A stretch of 64,000 bases of DNA from Gp6-AA40 sp035496255 (GCA_035496255.1 DATJEU010000094.1:1-64000), one strand, 5' to 3'. Positions 38,180-47,760 are shown, counted from the stretch's first letter. Numbers and translations: made by a program. The notes: a model not told the origin generated them from the letters alone.

Positions 38180-39179
38180 CACGACAGTGAAACCGTCGAA
38201 TGCCGTGCGACCGGCGATTGCGCCGATGCCACTGCTCCTGACTGGTCAATCGCCGGCGGTGACGCGGCTTCGCGCTGATCTTGCTGCCGCCGCCGAGGCG
38301 ACCCGCATCCTGCTCATTGCGGAGCCTGGCCTCGACGCCGTCGATTTCGCCGCAGCTCTGCACGATCGCGGTGCCGCTGCGGGTCCATTCATCCGCCTGG
38401 AATGCGGTGCCGCGGCGCCGCCATTGGTCGAACGCGAGCTGTTTGGCGCGGGCGCATCCGTGACCGCCGAGTTCGAAGCGATTCACGCGAAGTGCGCGTT
38501 CGCGGCAGCCGAGGCCGGAACCTTGTATCTCGGCGACATCGCCGAACTGTCCGCCGGCGCACAGGCGCGCCTCGCTCGTATCGCGCGTGATGGAGAAGCG
38601 CTGATCGACGGCAGGCCGCAGCGGCTTGACGTTCGCCTCGTGGCCTCGGTCGGTCCCGACATGGAGGCGGACCTCGAAGAAGGTCGCTTGAGGCGGGATC
38701 TGATCCGGCACCTCGCACGGCCGCGGATTGCGATTCCGCCGCTGCGGCAGCGGTCCGACGATCTCAGGACACTCGTCGAGCAGCTGGTCCTGTTCTCGTG
38801 CGCCGAGGCCGGCACGGCGGTCAAAGACGTGACCAATGCGGCGATGACACTGCTGGCGGCCATGCCATGGCGCGGCAACCTCCAGGAACTGCGGACGGCT
38901 GTCGAACGTCTCGTCGGCGACGTGACTGCACCGATCATCCAGCTCGAAGACGTGCTCAAGCACGTTCGCTTCGATGGCGGCCTGCTGCCGTCTGGGCCGA
39001 CGGTGTCCCTGCGCGCGGCGCGGGATCAGTTCGAGCGCGACTACGTCACGCTCGTATTGCGCCATCACCAGTGGCGCGTCAGCGACGCCGCGCGGACGCT
39101 CGGCATGCAGCGGACGAATCTCTATCGCAAGGCCCGGCAACTCGGCATCGCAGTGACGCGCACCGGCGGCAGCGAATGA
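38166..39179 (+). CDS. NtrC-like regulator with degenerate AAA+ domain and FIS-type HTH
   Basis: A 337-residue protein resembling sigma-54 activators. Recognisable landmarks are PLLLTGQSPAVTRLRADLAAAAEATRILLIAEPG, FIRLECGAAAPPLVERELFG, EAGTLYLGDIAELSAGAQARLARI, IPPLRQRSDDLRTLVEQLV and MPWRGNLQELRTAVERL. However, the Walker A (normally GExGTGKE) is AEPGLDAVD with no lysine, the GAFTGA loop that contacts sigma-54 is absent (the segment reads GAGASVTAEFEAIH), and no receiver or GAF domain precedes it. The C-terminus DYVTLVLRHHQWRVSDAARTLGMQRTNLYRKARQLGI is an intact Fis-type DNA-binding helix. Likely a DNA-binding regulator of the locus that does not activate sigma-54. ATG 38166 overlaps the lipoprotein gene. 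Confidence 0.8.
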   Translation: MPPADTTVKPSNAVRPAIAPMPLLLTGQSPAVTRLRADLAAAAEATRILLIAEPGLDAVDFAAALHDRGAAAGPFIRLECGAAAPPLVERELFGAGASVTAEFEAIHAKCAFAAAEAGTLYLGDIAELSAGAQARLARIARDGEALIDGRPQRLDVRLVASVGPDMEADLEEGRLRRDLIRHLARPRIAIPPLRQRSDDLRTLVEQLVLFSCAEAGTAVKDVTNAAMTLLAAMPWRGNLQELRTAVERLVGDVTAPIIQLEDVLKHVRFDGGLLPSGPTVSLRAARDQFERDYVTLVLRHHQWRVSDAARTLGMQRTNLYRKARQLGIAVTRTGGSE

Positions 39180-40348
39180 CCCGGTCGTTCTGCCTCGCCA
39201 TCGCTCTCAGCGCATTGCCGGCACTGGCGTTCGCGCAGCAGTCGTCGGTATTCACGACCCGCGGCATCTCGTGGTCGCCGACGCTGACGCTCCAGGAATT
39301 CGGCTGGGATTCGAACATCGAGAACGCGCCGGCGAATCCCGTCAGCGACATGACGGCGACCGTGAAGCCTGGTGCGGACGCCTCGGTGAATCTCGCGCAT
39401 GCGAAGCTCTCCGGGGCGGCGCTGCTGGAACTGGTCTACTACGACCAGTCCACTCGCGACCGCGCGTTCAATCGCCGGCTTAACGGGCGTGCCGAATTTC
39501 CGCTCAACGCGTTGACCCCGTACGTGGCGTTTGCCCAGCAGGGAGCCAAGGATCGACCGACACCGGAAGTCGACACCCCGCAGCGTCACAGCGATCTCGA
39601 CGTCAACGCCGGCGCCAGCGTGCCGGTCTCGAGCCGCGTGGCGATTCAGTTCGCCGGCCGCCGGCAGACGACGACATATGACAAGGAGGCGATCGTGCGT
39701 GGCGTGTCAGCCGCCACGGCGCTCGACTATCGGCAACTCGGCGCGACGGTCGGGGTTCGCATCGCGCTGACGCCCCTGACGTCTCTCGGCATCGATCTGC
39801 AGCGCATGCGCGCGACGTATCCACTGAGCCCGCTGAAGACGGACGAAAGCAGCGCCTCGCACGTGTCGCTCGAATTTGCTCCAGACGCCGTGATTCGCGG
39901 ACACGCAGGAATCGGTTGGCACAAGCAGACGTCGAGGGACCTGGCGCTTCTCCCCTACAACGGCGTCGTCTTCGATGTCGATCTCGGCTACGTGCTGCTG
40001 GACGTGACGCGCATCACCGGTCGATACAACAAGGACACGGCGGTGTCGGTGGAGGCGCCGTACTACGTGTCGACCGCCTACGGCCTCGATGTGTCGCAGG
40101 CGTTTGTCGGCCCGACCGAACTGATCGCCCGCTACACGCGCACGAACGCGGACTATCCGGGCGATCTCACCCGGGCGATCACGCCGCGCCTCGACACTCT
40201 TGATATTTACGGCGGCGGCGTGGCGATCCTGATGGGTAAGGGATCGCGCATGACCGTCACCTACGAAATCGCCAAACGTCAATCCGTGCTCGAACTGCTG
40301 ACGTACGACCGCCAGCGTCTGTTTACTTCCTTTGTTTTAGGGTTATGA
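39176..40348 (+). CDS. Outer-membrane beta-barrel protein of exopolysaccharide locus (EpsL-like)
   Basis: A 390-residue protein from ATG 39176 (ATGA overlap). A signal peptide (CLAIALSALPALAFAQQ) precedes a barrel-type sequence of alternating hydrophobic strands (ISWSPTLTLQEFGWDSNIEN, AALLELVYYDQSTRDRAFNRRLNGRAEFPL, GRYNKDTAVSVEAPYYVSTAYGLDVSQAF), ending with a hydrophobic FTSFVLGL. Such barrels occur next to Wza/SLBB genes in PEP-CTERM/EPS loci and probably assist passage of the polymer across the outer membrane. Confidence 0.75.
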   Translation: MTRSFCLAIALSALPALAFAQQSSVFTTRGISWSPTLTLQEFGWDSNIENAPANPVSDMTATVKPGADASVNLAHAKLSGAALLELVYYDQSTRDRAFNRRLNGRAEFPLNALTPYVAFAQQGAKDRPTPEVDTPQRHSDLDVNAGASVPVSSRVAIQFAGRRQTTTYDKEAIVRGVSAATALDYRQLGATVGVRIALTPLTSLGIDLQRMRATYPLSPLKTDESSASHVSLEFAPDAVIRGHAGIGWHKQTSRDLALLPYNGVVFDVDLGYVLLDVTRITGRYNKDTAVSVEAPYYVSTAYGLDVSQAFVGPTELIARYTRTNADYPGDLTRAITPRLDTLDIYGGGVAILMGKGSRMTVTYEIAKRQSVLELLTYDRQRLFTSFVLGL

Positions 40349-41172
40349 CCATGCGAATGCTCTTGCTCGGGATCCTTGTGGCTGCCGTCGCGCCGGCGGC
40401 CGCCGCGCCCCAGGATGGGTCGGCCGCCACGCGTGCCGAGGCGGAATACCTACTGGGTGCCGGCGACGTGATCCGGATCGACGTGCTCGACGAAAAGGAT
40501 CTGACGAGGCAGAACGTCCGCATCGACAACGACGGCTCGTTCGAGTACCCCTACCTGGGGCGTGTCACCGCTCGCGGCAAGACACGGCGCGACCTGGCTG
40601 ACGCCGTTCGAAAGGGCTTGATCGACGGCGGGTATGTGATCAACCCGATCGTCACCGTCGACGTCGAGACGCCGCGGCCTCGCTTCATCAAGGTGATTGG
40701 CGAGGTCAGAGCGGCGAGCAAGTATCCGCTCACGCCTGGCATGACGCTGCTCGAGGGCTTGATCGCCGCCGGTGGCGTCAACACGCAGAGTGCGGGATCG
40801 AGGGTGATCCTGCAGAGCCAGGCAGCGGATGGCACCGCCGACCCGACCACACGCGAGTTCAGCCTGGACGACGTGCTCAATCTCAAGTCCGAAGCGAACC
40901 CGCTGCTGCAGGAAGACGACACCATCTCAGTTCCGGGCGCCGAGAAGTTCTACGTGCAGGGACAGGTCCGGAACACGGGCGAGCAGGTTTGGGAGCCCGG
41001 GATGACCGTGCGGGCCGCGATCGCCAAGGCCGGTGGTGTCAACGAGAAGGGATCAACCCGCCGTGTGCGGATTATTCGCATGATCGACGGGAAGGAGAAG
41101 AAGATCGACGCCGACCTCGACACGCCGGTGCAGGTTGGCGACTTCGTCGAGGTTGGTCAGCGTCTGCTGTAG
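40345..41172 (+). CDS. Polysaccharide export protein with SLBB domains (Wza-like)
   Basis: A 275-residue periplasmic/outer-membrane export component. A signal peptide (MLLLGILVAAVAPAAAA) is followed by the Poly_export domain (EYLLGAGDVIRIDVLDEKDLTRQNVRIDNDGSFEYPYLGRVTARGKTRRDL) and two SLBB domains (FIKVIGEVRAASKYPLTPGMTLLEGLIAAGGV and FYVQGQVRNTGEQVWEPGMTVRAAIAKAGGV). No lipobox cysteine is seen at the signal end, unlike E. coli Wza. It forms the exit pore or periplasmic ring for the glycan and is coupled by ATGA overlap to the barrel gene. Confidence 0.93.
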   Translation: MTMRMLLLGILVAAVAPAAAAPQDGSAATRAEAEYLLGAGDVIRIDVLDEKDLTRQNVRIDNDGSFEYPYLGRVTARGKTRRDLADAVRKGLIDGGYVINPIVTVDVETPRPRFIKVIGEVRAASKYPLTPGMTLLEGLIAAGGVNTQSAGSRVILQSQAADGTADPTTREFSLDDVLNLKSEANPLLQEDDTISVPGAEKFYVQGQVRNTGEQVWEPGMTVRAAIAKAGGVNEKGSTRRVRIIRMIDGKEKKIDADLDTPVQVGDFVEVGQRLL

Positions 41173-41181
41173 TAAGGGAAC

Positions 41182-42378
41182 ATGGCGCAGGCGGTGACAA
41201 GGGTGTCCACGGGGCAGCCGGACGTGGTGCACGTGCTGCCCGACAAGATGGGCGGCGTGCACACCATTTGCCGCCGTCTCGTGGCGCATCGCGGTCCCGA
41301 TGCGCTTCCACAGCGCGTCGTCCTGACGCGGAACCGGTGGTCGCGCGACGTCAGAGCGGCTGAACCGCTGCCGGTCGAACGCTGCGACGTCGTCGAGGAT
41401 TGTGCGCCGGCCGAGAATCTCTACGCCGCATGGCGGCGACTGCGGCCGCTCCTCGACGGTCCAGGTGCGCTCGTGTCCAACGATCTGATCGAGCTGGCCG
41501 CGGTCGCTGCCTTTCAGACGGATCGCGCCGTCTTTCAGATCCTCCACGGCGACATCGACTACTACTACGATTTGGCGGTCCGGCACGACGCGGACGTTGA
41601 CGTCTACATCGCGTACTCGGAACGCATGCATCGCCGACTGCGTGAACGACTGCCACACCGTGCTGATGCGATCCTCCTGCTTCGCACCGGTGTCGAGATC
41701 GGCTCACAACGAACGCCGGTGCGAGGACCTTTGCGGGTGTTGTTCAGTGGCCGGATCGAGCGCGATCAGAAGGGCGTATTCGATCTGCCGGTCATCGATG
41801 CTCAGTTGCGGCGCCGCGACGTTCAGGTGGCATGGACGATACAAGGCGACGGTCCGGATCTGACCGCCTTGCGCGCGGCCTGGCAAAATCCCGGCGTGCG
41901 GTGGACCGGTGGACGATCAGGTCGCGATGCCGTCGCGGAACTGCCGCATCACGACGTCTATGTGATGCCGAGCCGCTGGGAAGGACTGCCGTCGGCGCTG
42001 CTCGAAGCCTGCGCCGCGGGACTCGTGCCGGTCGTCAGTCGGGTCAGCGGACTCGACGAGGTGGTGCGTGACGGCGACACCGGGTTCTGCTGCGACGTCG
42101 GAGATACGGTTGCGTTCGCAGCCGCGATTGCACGGCTCGCCGCCAATCCGGAGATGGTCGATCGGGTCGGCGCCGCCGGCCGCGAGCGGATTGCGGCGCG
42201 ATGGAACATCGCCACGAATGCGGCTCACTATCAGCGTGAATTCGCGCGCTGGCGCGAGTGGCGGCGTCCGCGGCCGGCGCGTCGGACGGTGCCATACGGC
42301 AGCCGTCTCGACCGGCCATGGCTGCCAAATTCGCTCGTCAGGACAATTCGCCGATTCACGTGGGCGCGCCCGGCATGA
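41182..42378 (+). CDS. Glycosyltransferase family 4
   Basis: A 398-residue GT-B enzyme. The donor half has LRVLFSGRIERDQKGVFDLPVI and the signature MPSRWEGLPSALLEACAAGLVPVVSRVSGLDEVV (about 262-295), with the E-x7-E pair. The N-terminal half has HVLPDKMGGVHTICRRLVAHRG, the donor/acceptor loop of GT4 enzymes. ATG 41182 follows nine bases after the SLBB gene. Its end overlaps the next gene by ATGA. Confidence 0.9.
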   Translation: MAQAVTRVSTGQPDVVHVLPDKMGGVHTICRRLVAHRGPDALPQRVVLTRNRWSRDVRAAEPLPVERCDVVEDCAPAENLYAAWRRLRPLLDGPGALVSNDLIELAAVAAFQTDRAVFQILHGDIDYYYDLAVRHDADVDVYIAYSERMHRRLRERLPHRADAILLLRTGVEIGSQRTPVRGPLRVLFSGRIERDQKGVFDLPVIDAQLRRRDVQVAWTIQGDGPDLTALRAAWQNPGVRWTGGRSGRDAVAELPHHDVYVMPSRWEGLPSALLEACAAGLVPVVSRVSGLDEVVRDGDTGFCCDVGDTVAFAAAIARLAANPEMVDRVGAAGRERIAARWNIATNAAHYQREFARWREWRRPRPARRTVPYGSRLDRPWLPNSLVRTIRRFTWARPA

Positions 42379-43307
42379 CCGCCACGGTCCCGCGCGTCAG
42401 CGTGCTGATGACGGCCTACAACCGCGAACGGTTCGTCGGGGAGGCGATTGCGAGCGTGCTGGCGCAGACGTATGCCGACTTCGAGCTGGTCATCGTCGAC
42501 GACCGATCGAATGACGGGACGGTGGACATCGCCCACCAGTTTGCGCGCCGCGACACGCGAATCCGGGTGGTCGTCAACGAGCAGAACCTCGGCGACTATC
42601 CCAATCGCAACCGCGCGGCCTCGCTCGCGTCGGGCGAGCTCCTCAAATATCACGACTCGGACGACGTGATGTATCCGCATTGCCTCGAGGTGCTGGTGTC
42701 GGCACTCGATCGGTTTCCCGAAGCGGGTTTCGCGTTGACGCGCGGCAATCACTGGCCCGGAGGTGCGGCGCCGATGCTTTCCACGCCGCGTCTCAGCTAT
42801 CAGCGTGAATATCTCGGGTCGGGCATCTTTGGTTGTGGTCCCTCGGGTGCGTTGTGTCGCCGTTCCGCGTTCGAGGCGCTTGGCGGTTTCGAAGAGACCG
42901 GACCGGCGTCGGACTACCTGTTCTGGATGCGTGCCTGTCTGCAGATGCCGGTCGTGCTTGCTCCAGGAGACCTGTTCTATTACCGCATCCATCCGAATCA
43001 GGAGCTTCTGTCGCCCGGCGCCAGCCACGCGCACGCGCGGGCCGCGGCACGTGCGTGGGAGATCCTGTCATCGCCGGATTGCCCGCTGCGGGATGAGGAA
43101 CGAAACATCGCTCGCCGTAATCACGCCGCGCGTGTCGCACGGCAGGCGCTCTGGGACGTTCGCGATGGCGCACCGGGTCTGGCGTCTTATCGGATCACGC
43201 ATGCAGGTCTTTCGTTGATCGATTGGCTGGTGTACTTGCGGCGCCCGCGCCGGACGGCCTTCGCAGGGACGCCCCCGGTGGCGGAGGCCGCGTCCAGCGG
43301 CCACTAG
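42375..43307 (+). CDS. Glycosyltransferase family 2
   Basis: A 310-residue GT-A enzyme starting at ATG 42375, with a longer in-frame extension rejected. The nucleotide site is RVSVLMTAYNRERFVGEAIASVLAQTYADFELVIVDDRSNDGT and the acidic motif is KYHDSDDVMYPH. The acceptor side FGCGPSGALCRRSAFEALGGFEETGPASDYLFWMRACLQMP holds the conserved Asp-Tyr-Leu segment. The target sugar cannot be read from sequence. The product probably extends the repeat unit. Confidence 0.9.
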   Translation: MTATVPRVSVLMTAYNRERFVGEAIASVLAQTYADFELVIVDDRSNDGTVDIAHQFARRDTRIRVVVNEQNLGDYPNRNRAASLASGELLKYHDSDDVMYPHCLEVLVSALDRFPEAGFALTRGNHWPGGAAPMLSTPRLSYQREYLGSGIFGCGPSGALCRRSAFEALGGFEETGPASDYLFWMRACLQMPVVLAPGDLFYYRIHPNQELLSPGASHAHARAAARAWEILSSPDCPLRDEERNIARRNHAARVARQALWDVRDGAPGLASYRITHAGLSLIDWLVYLRRPRRTAFAGTPPVAEAASSGH

Positions 43308-43308
43308 C

Positions 43309-44148
43309 GTGTCGATGATTTCCGGTTTGCGACGAACGGCGGGGCAGGCCTATCGGACCGTGCGTCCGCGCGCGGAGGTGGCCGCGTGGCGGCGCGCGAG
43401 CCGGCTCGCCGCGAAGACGGCGCGTTACACGCCAGGCGAGATCACCCTTGGCGCATTCACGATCGAATTCACGGATCTGCTGACGCTGTGTCCCCAGTGG
43501 CAGGACCTCTTCGTCCGGCGCGTACTCCAGTTCACGGCGCCGACGGATCGGCCGGTCGTGCTCGACTGCGGTGCCAACGTGGGACTCGCGTCCCTCTTTG
43601 TGAAGTCCTGCTACCCGCGGGCGCGGGTCATTGCCTTCGAGGCCGACCCGGCGATTGCCGCGGTGTGCCGTCGCAATCTTGCGAGAAACGGCGCGCCGGA
43701 CGTCGAGGTGATTGACGCTGCGGCCTGGACGCACGACGGGCGGGTCGGATTTCACATCGAGGGCGCCGATTCCGGTGCCATCGTTCACGCGGTGTCGGCG
43801 GCCATCGACGTGCCGGCCGTTCGCCTGCGCGAGTGGATTACCCGTGCGCCCGTCGATTTGCTGAAGCTCGATATCGAAGGTGCGGAAGCCGCAGTGCTCG
43901 AGGACTGCGCGGATGTTCTTGGTCAGGTGCGCGCGCTCGTCCTTGACCTGCACGAGTTCGATCCCGCGGTTCGTCAGAGCGAGCGCGTCTTCGAGGTGCT
44001 CCGGCACGCGGGCTTCACATGGACCTGCTCCGATCTGATTCCGTTGCCCGAGCGGTCATCAGCCTCACTCGACTCGCCATTCCCTGGTCGCGCGACGGCA
44101 TGGGCGCAGACGGTCCACGCCTGGCCGTCATCGGAGATGCGCGCATGA
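43309..44148 (+). CDS. FkbM family SAM-dependent methyltransferase
   Basis: A 279-residue protein from GTG 43309. VVLDCGANVGLASLFVKSCYPRARVIAFEADPAIAAVCRRNLARNG is the SAM-binding motif I with post I acidic residue, and LLKLDIEGAEAAVLEDCADVLGQVRALVLDLHEFDP is the FkbM hallmark D-I-E-G. FkbM enzymes O-methylate sugars or polyketides, so the glycan may carry O-methyl groups. The end overlaps the next gene's ATGA. Confidence 0.92.
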   Translation: MSMISGLRRTAGQAYRTVRPRAEVAAWRRASRLAAKTARYTPGEITLGAFTIEFTDLLTLCPQWQDLFVRRVLQFTAPTDRPVVLDCGANVGLASLFVKSCYPRARVIAFEADPAIAAVCRRNLARNGAPDVEVIDAAAWTHDGRVGFHIEGADSGAIVHAVSAAIDVPAVRLREWITRAPVDLLKLDIEGAEAAVLEDCADVLGQVRALVLDLHEFDPAVRQSERVFEVLRHAGFTWTCSDLIPLPERSSASLDSPFPGRATAWAQTVHAWPSSEMRA

Positions 44149-45446
44149 AGGTCGTCCATCTGCTCGGATGGTATTTCCCTGAGAGCGTCGGCGGCACCGA
44201 GGTCTATGTCGCGGAGCTCGCACGCCGACAGCGGGCGCAGGGGTGGGAAGTCTCGGTCGCGGCACCCGATGCTGATGCGCGTGACATCCGCACCGTCGAG
44301 TGGGACGGCGCGCGTGTGTTTCGCTATCCGCTCGATAATGCCGACCGCGATTTCGCCGCGCACGTTGCTCGTCTGCGGCCGGATGTGGTCCACGTCCATT
44401 CGTTGGTGACCGGCGTGGGCCTGCCGCAACTGATCGCCGCGCGGCAGACGGCCAGCCGGGTCCTCTTCACCGCACATCTGCCGGCGCTGGGATTCATCTG
44501 CCAGCGCGGCTCGCTGCTGCGCTGGGGGCGCGAGGCGTGTGAGGGGATCCGCGACGTACACCGGTGTGCGGCGTGCGCGCTCGAACACCGCGGTGTCCCG
44601 CAGGCATGGGCCGGGACCGTCGCCCGTATCGGGGAAGCCGCCGGGCCGCTGGCGCGGCTGGTTCCTTCGCGGCTCGGTGCGGCGCTACGCATGCCGGCCA
44701 GGATTGCGACGAACGGCCAGTGGCAGCAGCAGCTCCTCGACCTGGTGGACTGGTTCGTGGTGCTGAACCGTCGCGCGCAGGAGATCGTGCTGTCGAACGG
44801 CGCACCTCGCGACAAGGTGGTCCTGAATCGTCTGGCGACGGGAATACGTGCGACGCCGAAGCCGCGGCCGCTTGCGTCGCCAACCAAAACACCGGTTCGA
44901 ATCGGGTTTGTCGGCCGGCTCCATGAAGCCAAAGGTATCGACGTGCTCCTGCGTGCGTTTGCGCTGATCGATCGCCGTCTGCCGCTGACCCTGCAGATTA
45001 CCGGTCCGATGGGCGCCGATGATCCGGAGCGTATGGGCCGCCTGATTCGAGCGGCGATCGAGGCCGATCCTCGAATCTCTTTCACCGGATCCGTCGATCG
45101 CTCCGGCGTCGATGCCGCCTTGCGGCAGATCGACGTGCTGTGCTGTCCGTCGGTCTGGTTCGAGAATGGTCCGACGATCGCGCTCGAGGCGCAGGCGATC
45201 GGCACGCCGGTGATCGGCTCCGTGATTGGCGCCATTCCCGAGATCGTGACCGACGGCCGGAATGGCCGGTTGTTCCCTCCGGGCGATGCCCCGGCGCTGG
45301 CCGACGTGCTGCGGTCGCTGGCCCAGGATCCGGCACAGATCGACGACTGGCGCGAGGCATTGCCGTTGGCGCGCACCATGGACGACGTCGCGGCCGACTA
45401 CCAGTCGTTGTACGGCATGGTTGACCTCGCGGTGGCGCAGGGCTGA
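44145..45446 (+). CDS. Glycosyltransferase family 4
   Basis: A 433-residue GT-B enzyme from ATG 44145. The N-terminus MKVVHLLGWYFPESVGGTEVYVAELARRQRAQGWEV has the GGTE acceptor loop. The donor half includes GFVGRLHEAKGIDVLLRAFALI and CCPSVWFENGPTIALEAQAIGTPVIGSVIGAIPEIV (about 331-365). A cysteine-rich mid-region (CQRGSLLRWGREACEGIRDVHRCAAC), seen in a GT4 subgroup, might bind metal. The stop overlaps the next start as TGATG. Confidence 0.9.
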   Translation: MKVVHLLGWYFPESVGGTEVYVAELARRQRAQGWEVSVAAPDADARDIRTVEWDGARVFRYPLDNADRDFAAHVARLRPDVVHVHSLVTGVGLPQLIAARQTASRVLFTAHLPALGFICQRGSLLRWGREACEGIRDVHRCAACALEHRGVPQAWAGTVARIGEAAGPLARLVPSRLGAALRMPARIATNGQWQQQLLDLVDWFVVLNRRAQEIVLSNGAPRDKVVLNRLATGIRATPKPRPLASPTKTPVRIGFVGRLHEAKGIDVLLRAFALIDRRLPLTLQITGPMGADDPERMGRLIRAAIEADPRISFTGSVDRSGVDAALRQIDVLCCPSVWFENGPTIALEAQAIGTPVIGSVIGAIPEIVTDGRNGRLFPPGDAPALADVLRSLAQDPAQIDDWREALPLARTMDDVAADYQSLYGMVDLAVAQG

Positions 45447-46675
45447 TGGCGCGAATCACCATTGTCTCGGCGGGACACCTGGCGACGTGCCCGCGCATGC
45501 TCAAGGCCGCGGACGCCTTGTCCGGCATCGGCTACGACGTTCGTGTCGTCAGTCCGTTACTGTCGGATCGGCTCGCGACGATCGATCGCGCCCTTCACGC
45601 ACGGCGGATTTGGCGGTGGTTCCCGGTGCCGCTCGGGCGCGCGCAGGCGCCGATGCGATGGCTGTTATCCGGCAGCCGCGTCAAGGTCGCGCGTCGCGTG
45701 GCTGCGGCGCTCGGTAATCTCCGCCCGCACCGGGTCGCCATCTACGCCTACAGCCGCGGCTACAAGGAGCTGACGAACGCGATCCTGCAGGAACGGTCCG
45801 ACCTTATCTACGCCGGAACGAACGGCGCGATTACCGCCGCGCTGGACGCGGCGGCGCGGGCCGGTGTCCCGTGCGGCATCGACTTCGAAGATTTTCACTG
45901 CGGCGAGCTCACAGCTGCAGGCGACGGTCACTTGATCAATTCGCTGGCGGGTGCGGTGATGCAGGATGCGTCACAGCGTGCCGCGTTCGTGACCGCCGCG
46001 GGTGAGGCCGTGGCCCGGGCGTGTGCCGAGCGATTCGGGCGCGAACCGATCGTGATCAACAACGTGTTCTCGCTCCCGGCGCCGCCACGACGGCGCACGC
46101 GCACCGGCCCGCTGCGACTGTATTGGTTCAGCCAGACGATCGGCCAGGGCCGCGGTATCGAGGACGTGATCGACGCGGCTGGATGGGTCGGTCTGCCGAT
46201 CGAGCTGCATTTGCGCGGCGTGCCCGTACCAGGCTACATCGAGCAGCTCCGCACGCAGGCCGCGGCCGCGTCGCCGTTGCTGACGCTGGCGGTTCACCAG
46301 CCGACTGATCCTGACGCGATGATCGGGAGCTGCGACGCCTTCGATGCCGGTCTTGGAGTGGAGCCGGGATCGTCCGAGAACAACCGTCTCGTGTTGTCCA
46401 ACAAGACGCTGACGTATCCGCTGGCAGGCCTGGCGCTGGTGCTGACCGAGACGCCTGGACAACAGCCACTTGCCGACACCCTCGATGGTGATGCCATCGT
46501 GTATGGCGCCGGCAACACCCGCGCGCTGGCCGACGGACTCCGGCGATGGGCGCGGGATCGCCCCACGCTCGAGCGCGCCCGCAGCGCCGCCTGGGAGGCG
46601 GCGCGGACGCGGTGGCACTGGGAATATCCCTCAGAACGCGACCGGCTCCTGGCCACGATCCGGAGCTTCGTCTAA
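45446..46675 (+). CDS. GT-B type glycosyltransferase, atypical donor motif
   Basis: A 409-residue protein. The N-terminal half (ITIVSAGHLATCPRMLKAADALSGIGYDVRVVSPL) and mid-region (CGIDFEDFHCGEL, RLYWFSQTIGQGRGIEDVIDAAGWVGL) follow the GT-B pattern. The usual E-x7-E region is replaced by LGVEPGSSENNRLVLSNKTLTYPLAGLALVLTETPGQ (about 302-340), a variant seen in a GT4-like branch in which the glutamate pair is shifted. Specificity is not predictable. ATG 45446 shares a base with the previous TGA. Confidence 0.78.
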   Translation: MARITIVSAGHLATCPRMLKAADALSGIGYDVRVVSPLLSDRLATIDRALHARRIWRWFPVPLGRAQAPMRWLLSGSRVKVARRVAAALGNLRPHRVAIYAYSRGYKELTNAILQERSDLIYAGTNGAITAALDAAARAGVPCGIDFEDFHCGELTAAGDGHLINSLAGAVMQDASQRAAFVTAAGEAVARACAERFGREPIVINNVFSLPAPPRRRTRTGPLRLYWFSQTIGQGRGIEDVIDAAGWVGLPIELHLRGVPVPGYIEQLRTQAAAASPLLTLAVHQPTDPDAMIGSCDAFDAGLGVEPGSSENNRLVLSNKTLTYPLAGLALVLTETPGQQPLADTLDGDAIVYGAGNTRALADGLRRWARDRPTLERARSAAWEAARTRWHWEYPSERDRLLATIRSFV

Positions 46676-46677
46676 AG

Positions 46678-47760
46678 GTGCACATCGCGCTCACCGTGGA
46701 TCCATACCTGCCAGTGCCGCCGCGCCTGTACGGTGGCATCGAGCGGGTCGTCGACCTGCTGGTGCGCGAACTCACCGCGCGTGGTCACGAGGTGACGCTC
46801 TTCGCGCATCCGGACAGCCGCACGGCGGGCGAGCTGCGCGGCTACGGCGCACCGCCGCATCAGTCGCGCGCGCAGCGGCTGCGCGAGCTGGCGCAGGTGG
46901 GCACGGGCCTGTTGACGTTATGCGGGCGCGTCGACGTCGTGCACAGCTTCGGCCGACTGGCGGCACTCGCGCCGATTCTTGGGGTGCGGCGTCTGCCGAA
47001 GATTCAGAGTTACCAGCGCGAGATCCCGTGGCGTGGCGTCTGCCGAGCCGTGGGGCTCGGGGGACGGTCCCTGGTCTTCACGGGTTGCTCGACATCGTTG
47101 TACGCAGGTCACCACCGCAGGCCCCAGGCCGGCGAATGGCGCACCGTGTTCAACATGGTCGACACGCGCCATTACCAGCCGACGACCAGCGTCGCTGCCG
47201 ATGCGCCACTCGTGTTCCTCGGGCGTCTCGAACGGGTTAAGGGGCCGCATCACGCGATGGCGATCGCCCGCGGTGCCGGGCGGCGTCTCGTGCTGGCGGG
47301 CAACCTCGTGACCGATGGACCCGACGGTGATTTCTTCGATCGCGAGATCCGACCGCACCTTACCTCCGACGTGGTCGAGTACATCGGCGCGGTGGATGAT
47401 GCGCAGAAGAACGCTCTGCTCGGCCGCGCTGCGGCGCTGCTGATGCCGATCGCGTGGGAAGAACCCTTCGGTATCGTCATGGCCGAAGCGGCTGCGTGCG
47501 GTACGCCAGTGATTGGCTTGCGGCGAGGCAGCGTTCCCGAAGTCGTCCGTGAAGGCGTGTCGGGTTGTATCTGCGACTCGATCGACGCTGCGATTGCGGC
47601 CGTGCCTCGAGCGGCCGCGCTCGATCGCAGCCGTGTCCGCCGCGACTGCGAATCACGGTTCTCGGTTGATGTGATTACCTCCGAGTACGAGCGGTTGTAT
47701 GAAGAGATGTCGCTGCGATGTGGTCCACGCGCACGACCGCAACCGGTGGTGCACGCATGA
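46678..47760 (+). CDS. Glycosyltransferase family 4
   Basis: A 360-residue GT-B enzyme. GTG 46678 follows two bases after the previous stop; a longer upstream in-frame region is not conserved-looking. VHIALTVDPYLPVPPRLYGGIERVVDLLVRELTARGHEV is the acceptor loop with GGIE. The donor half reads LVFLGRLERVKGPHHAMAIA and LLMPIAWEEPFGIVMAEAAACGTPVIGLRRGSVPEVV (about 254-291), with a clear E-x7-E. The pattern resembles sucrose/mannosyltransferase-like GT4s. Confidence 0.9.
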   Translation: MHIALTVDPYLPVPPRLYGGIERVVDLLVRELTARGHEVTLFAHPDSRTAGELRGYGAPPHQSRAQRLRELAQVGTGLLTLCGRVDVVHSFGRLAALAPILGVRRLPKIQSYQREIPWRGVCRAVGLGGRSLVFTGCSTSLYAGHHRRPQAGEWRTVFNMVDTRHYQPTTSVAADAPLVFLGRLERVKGPHHAMAIARGAGRRLVLAGNLVTDGPDGDFFDREIRPHLTSDVVEYIGAVDDAQKNALLGRAAALLMPIAWEEPFGIVMAEAAACGTPVIGLRRGSVPEVVREGVSGCICDSIDAAIAAVPRAAALDRSRVRRDCESRFSVDVITSEYERLYEEMSLRCGPRARPQPVVHA

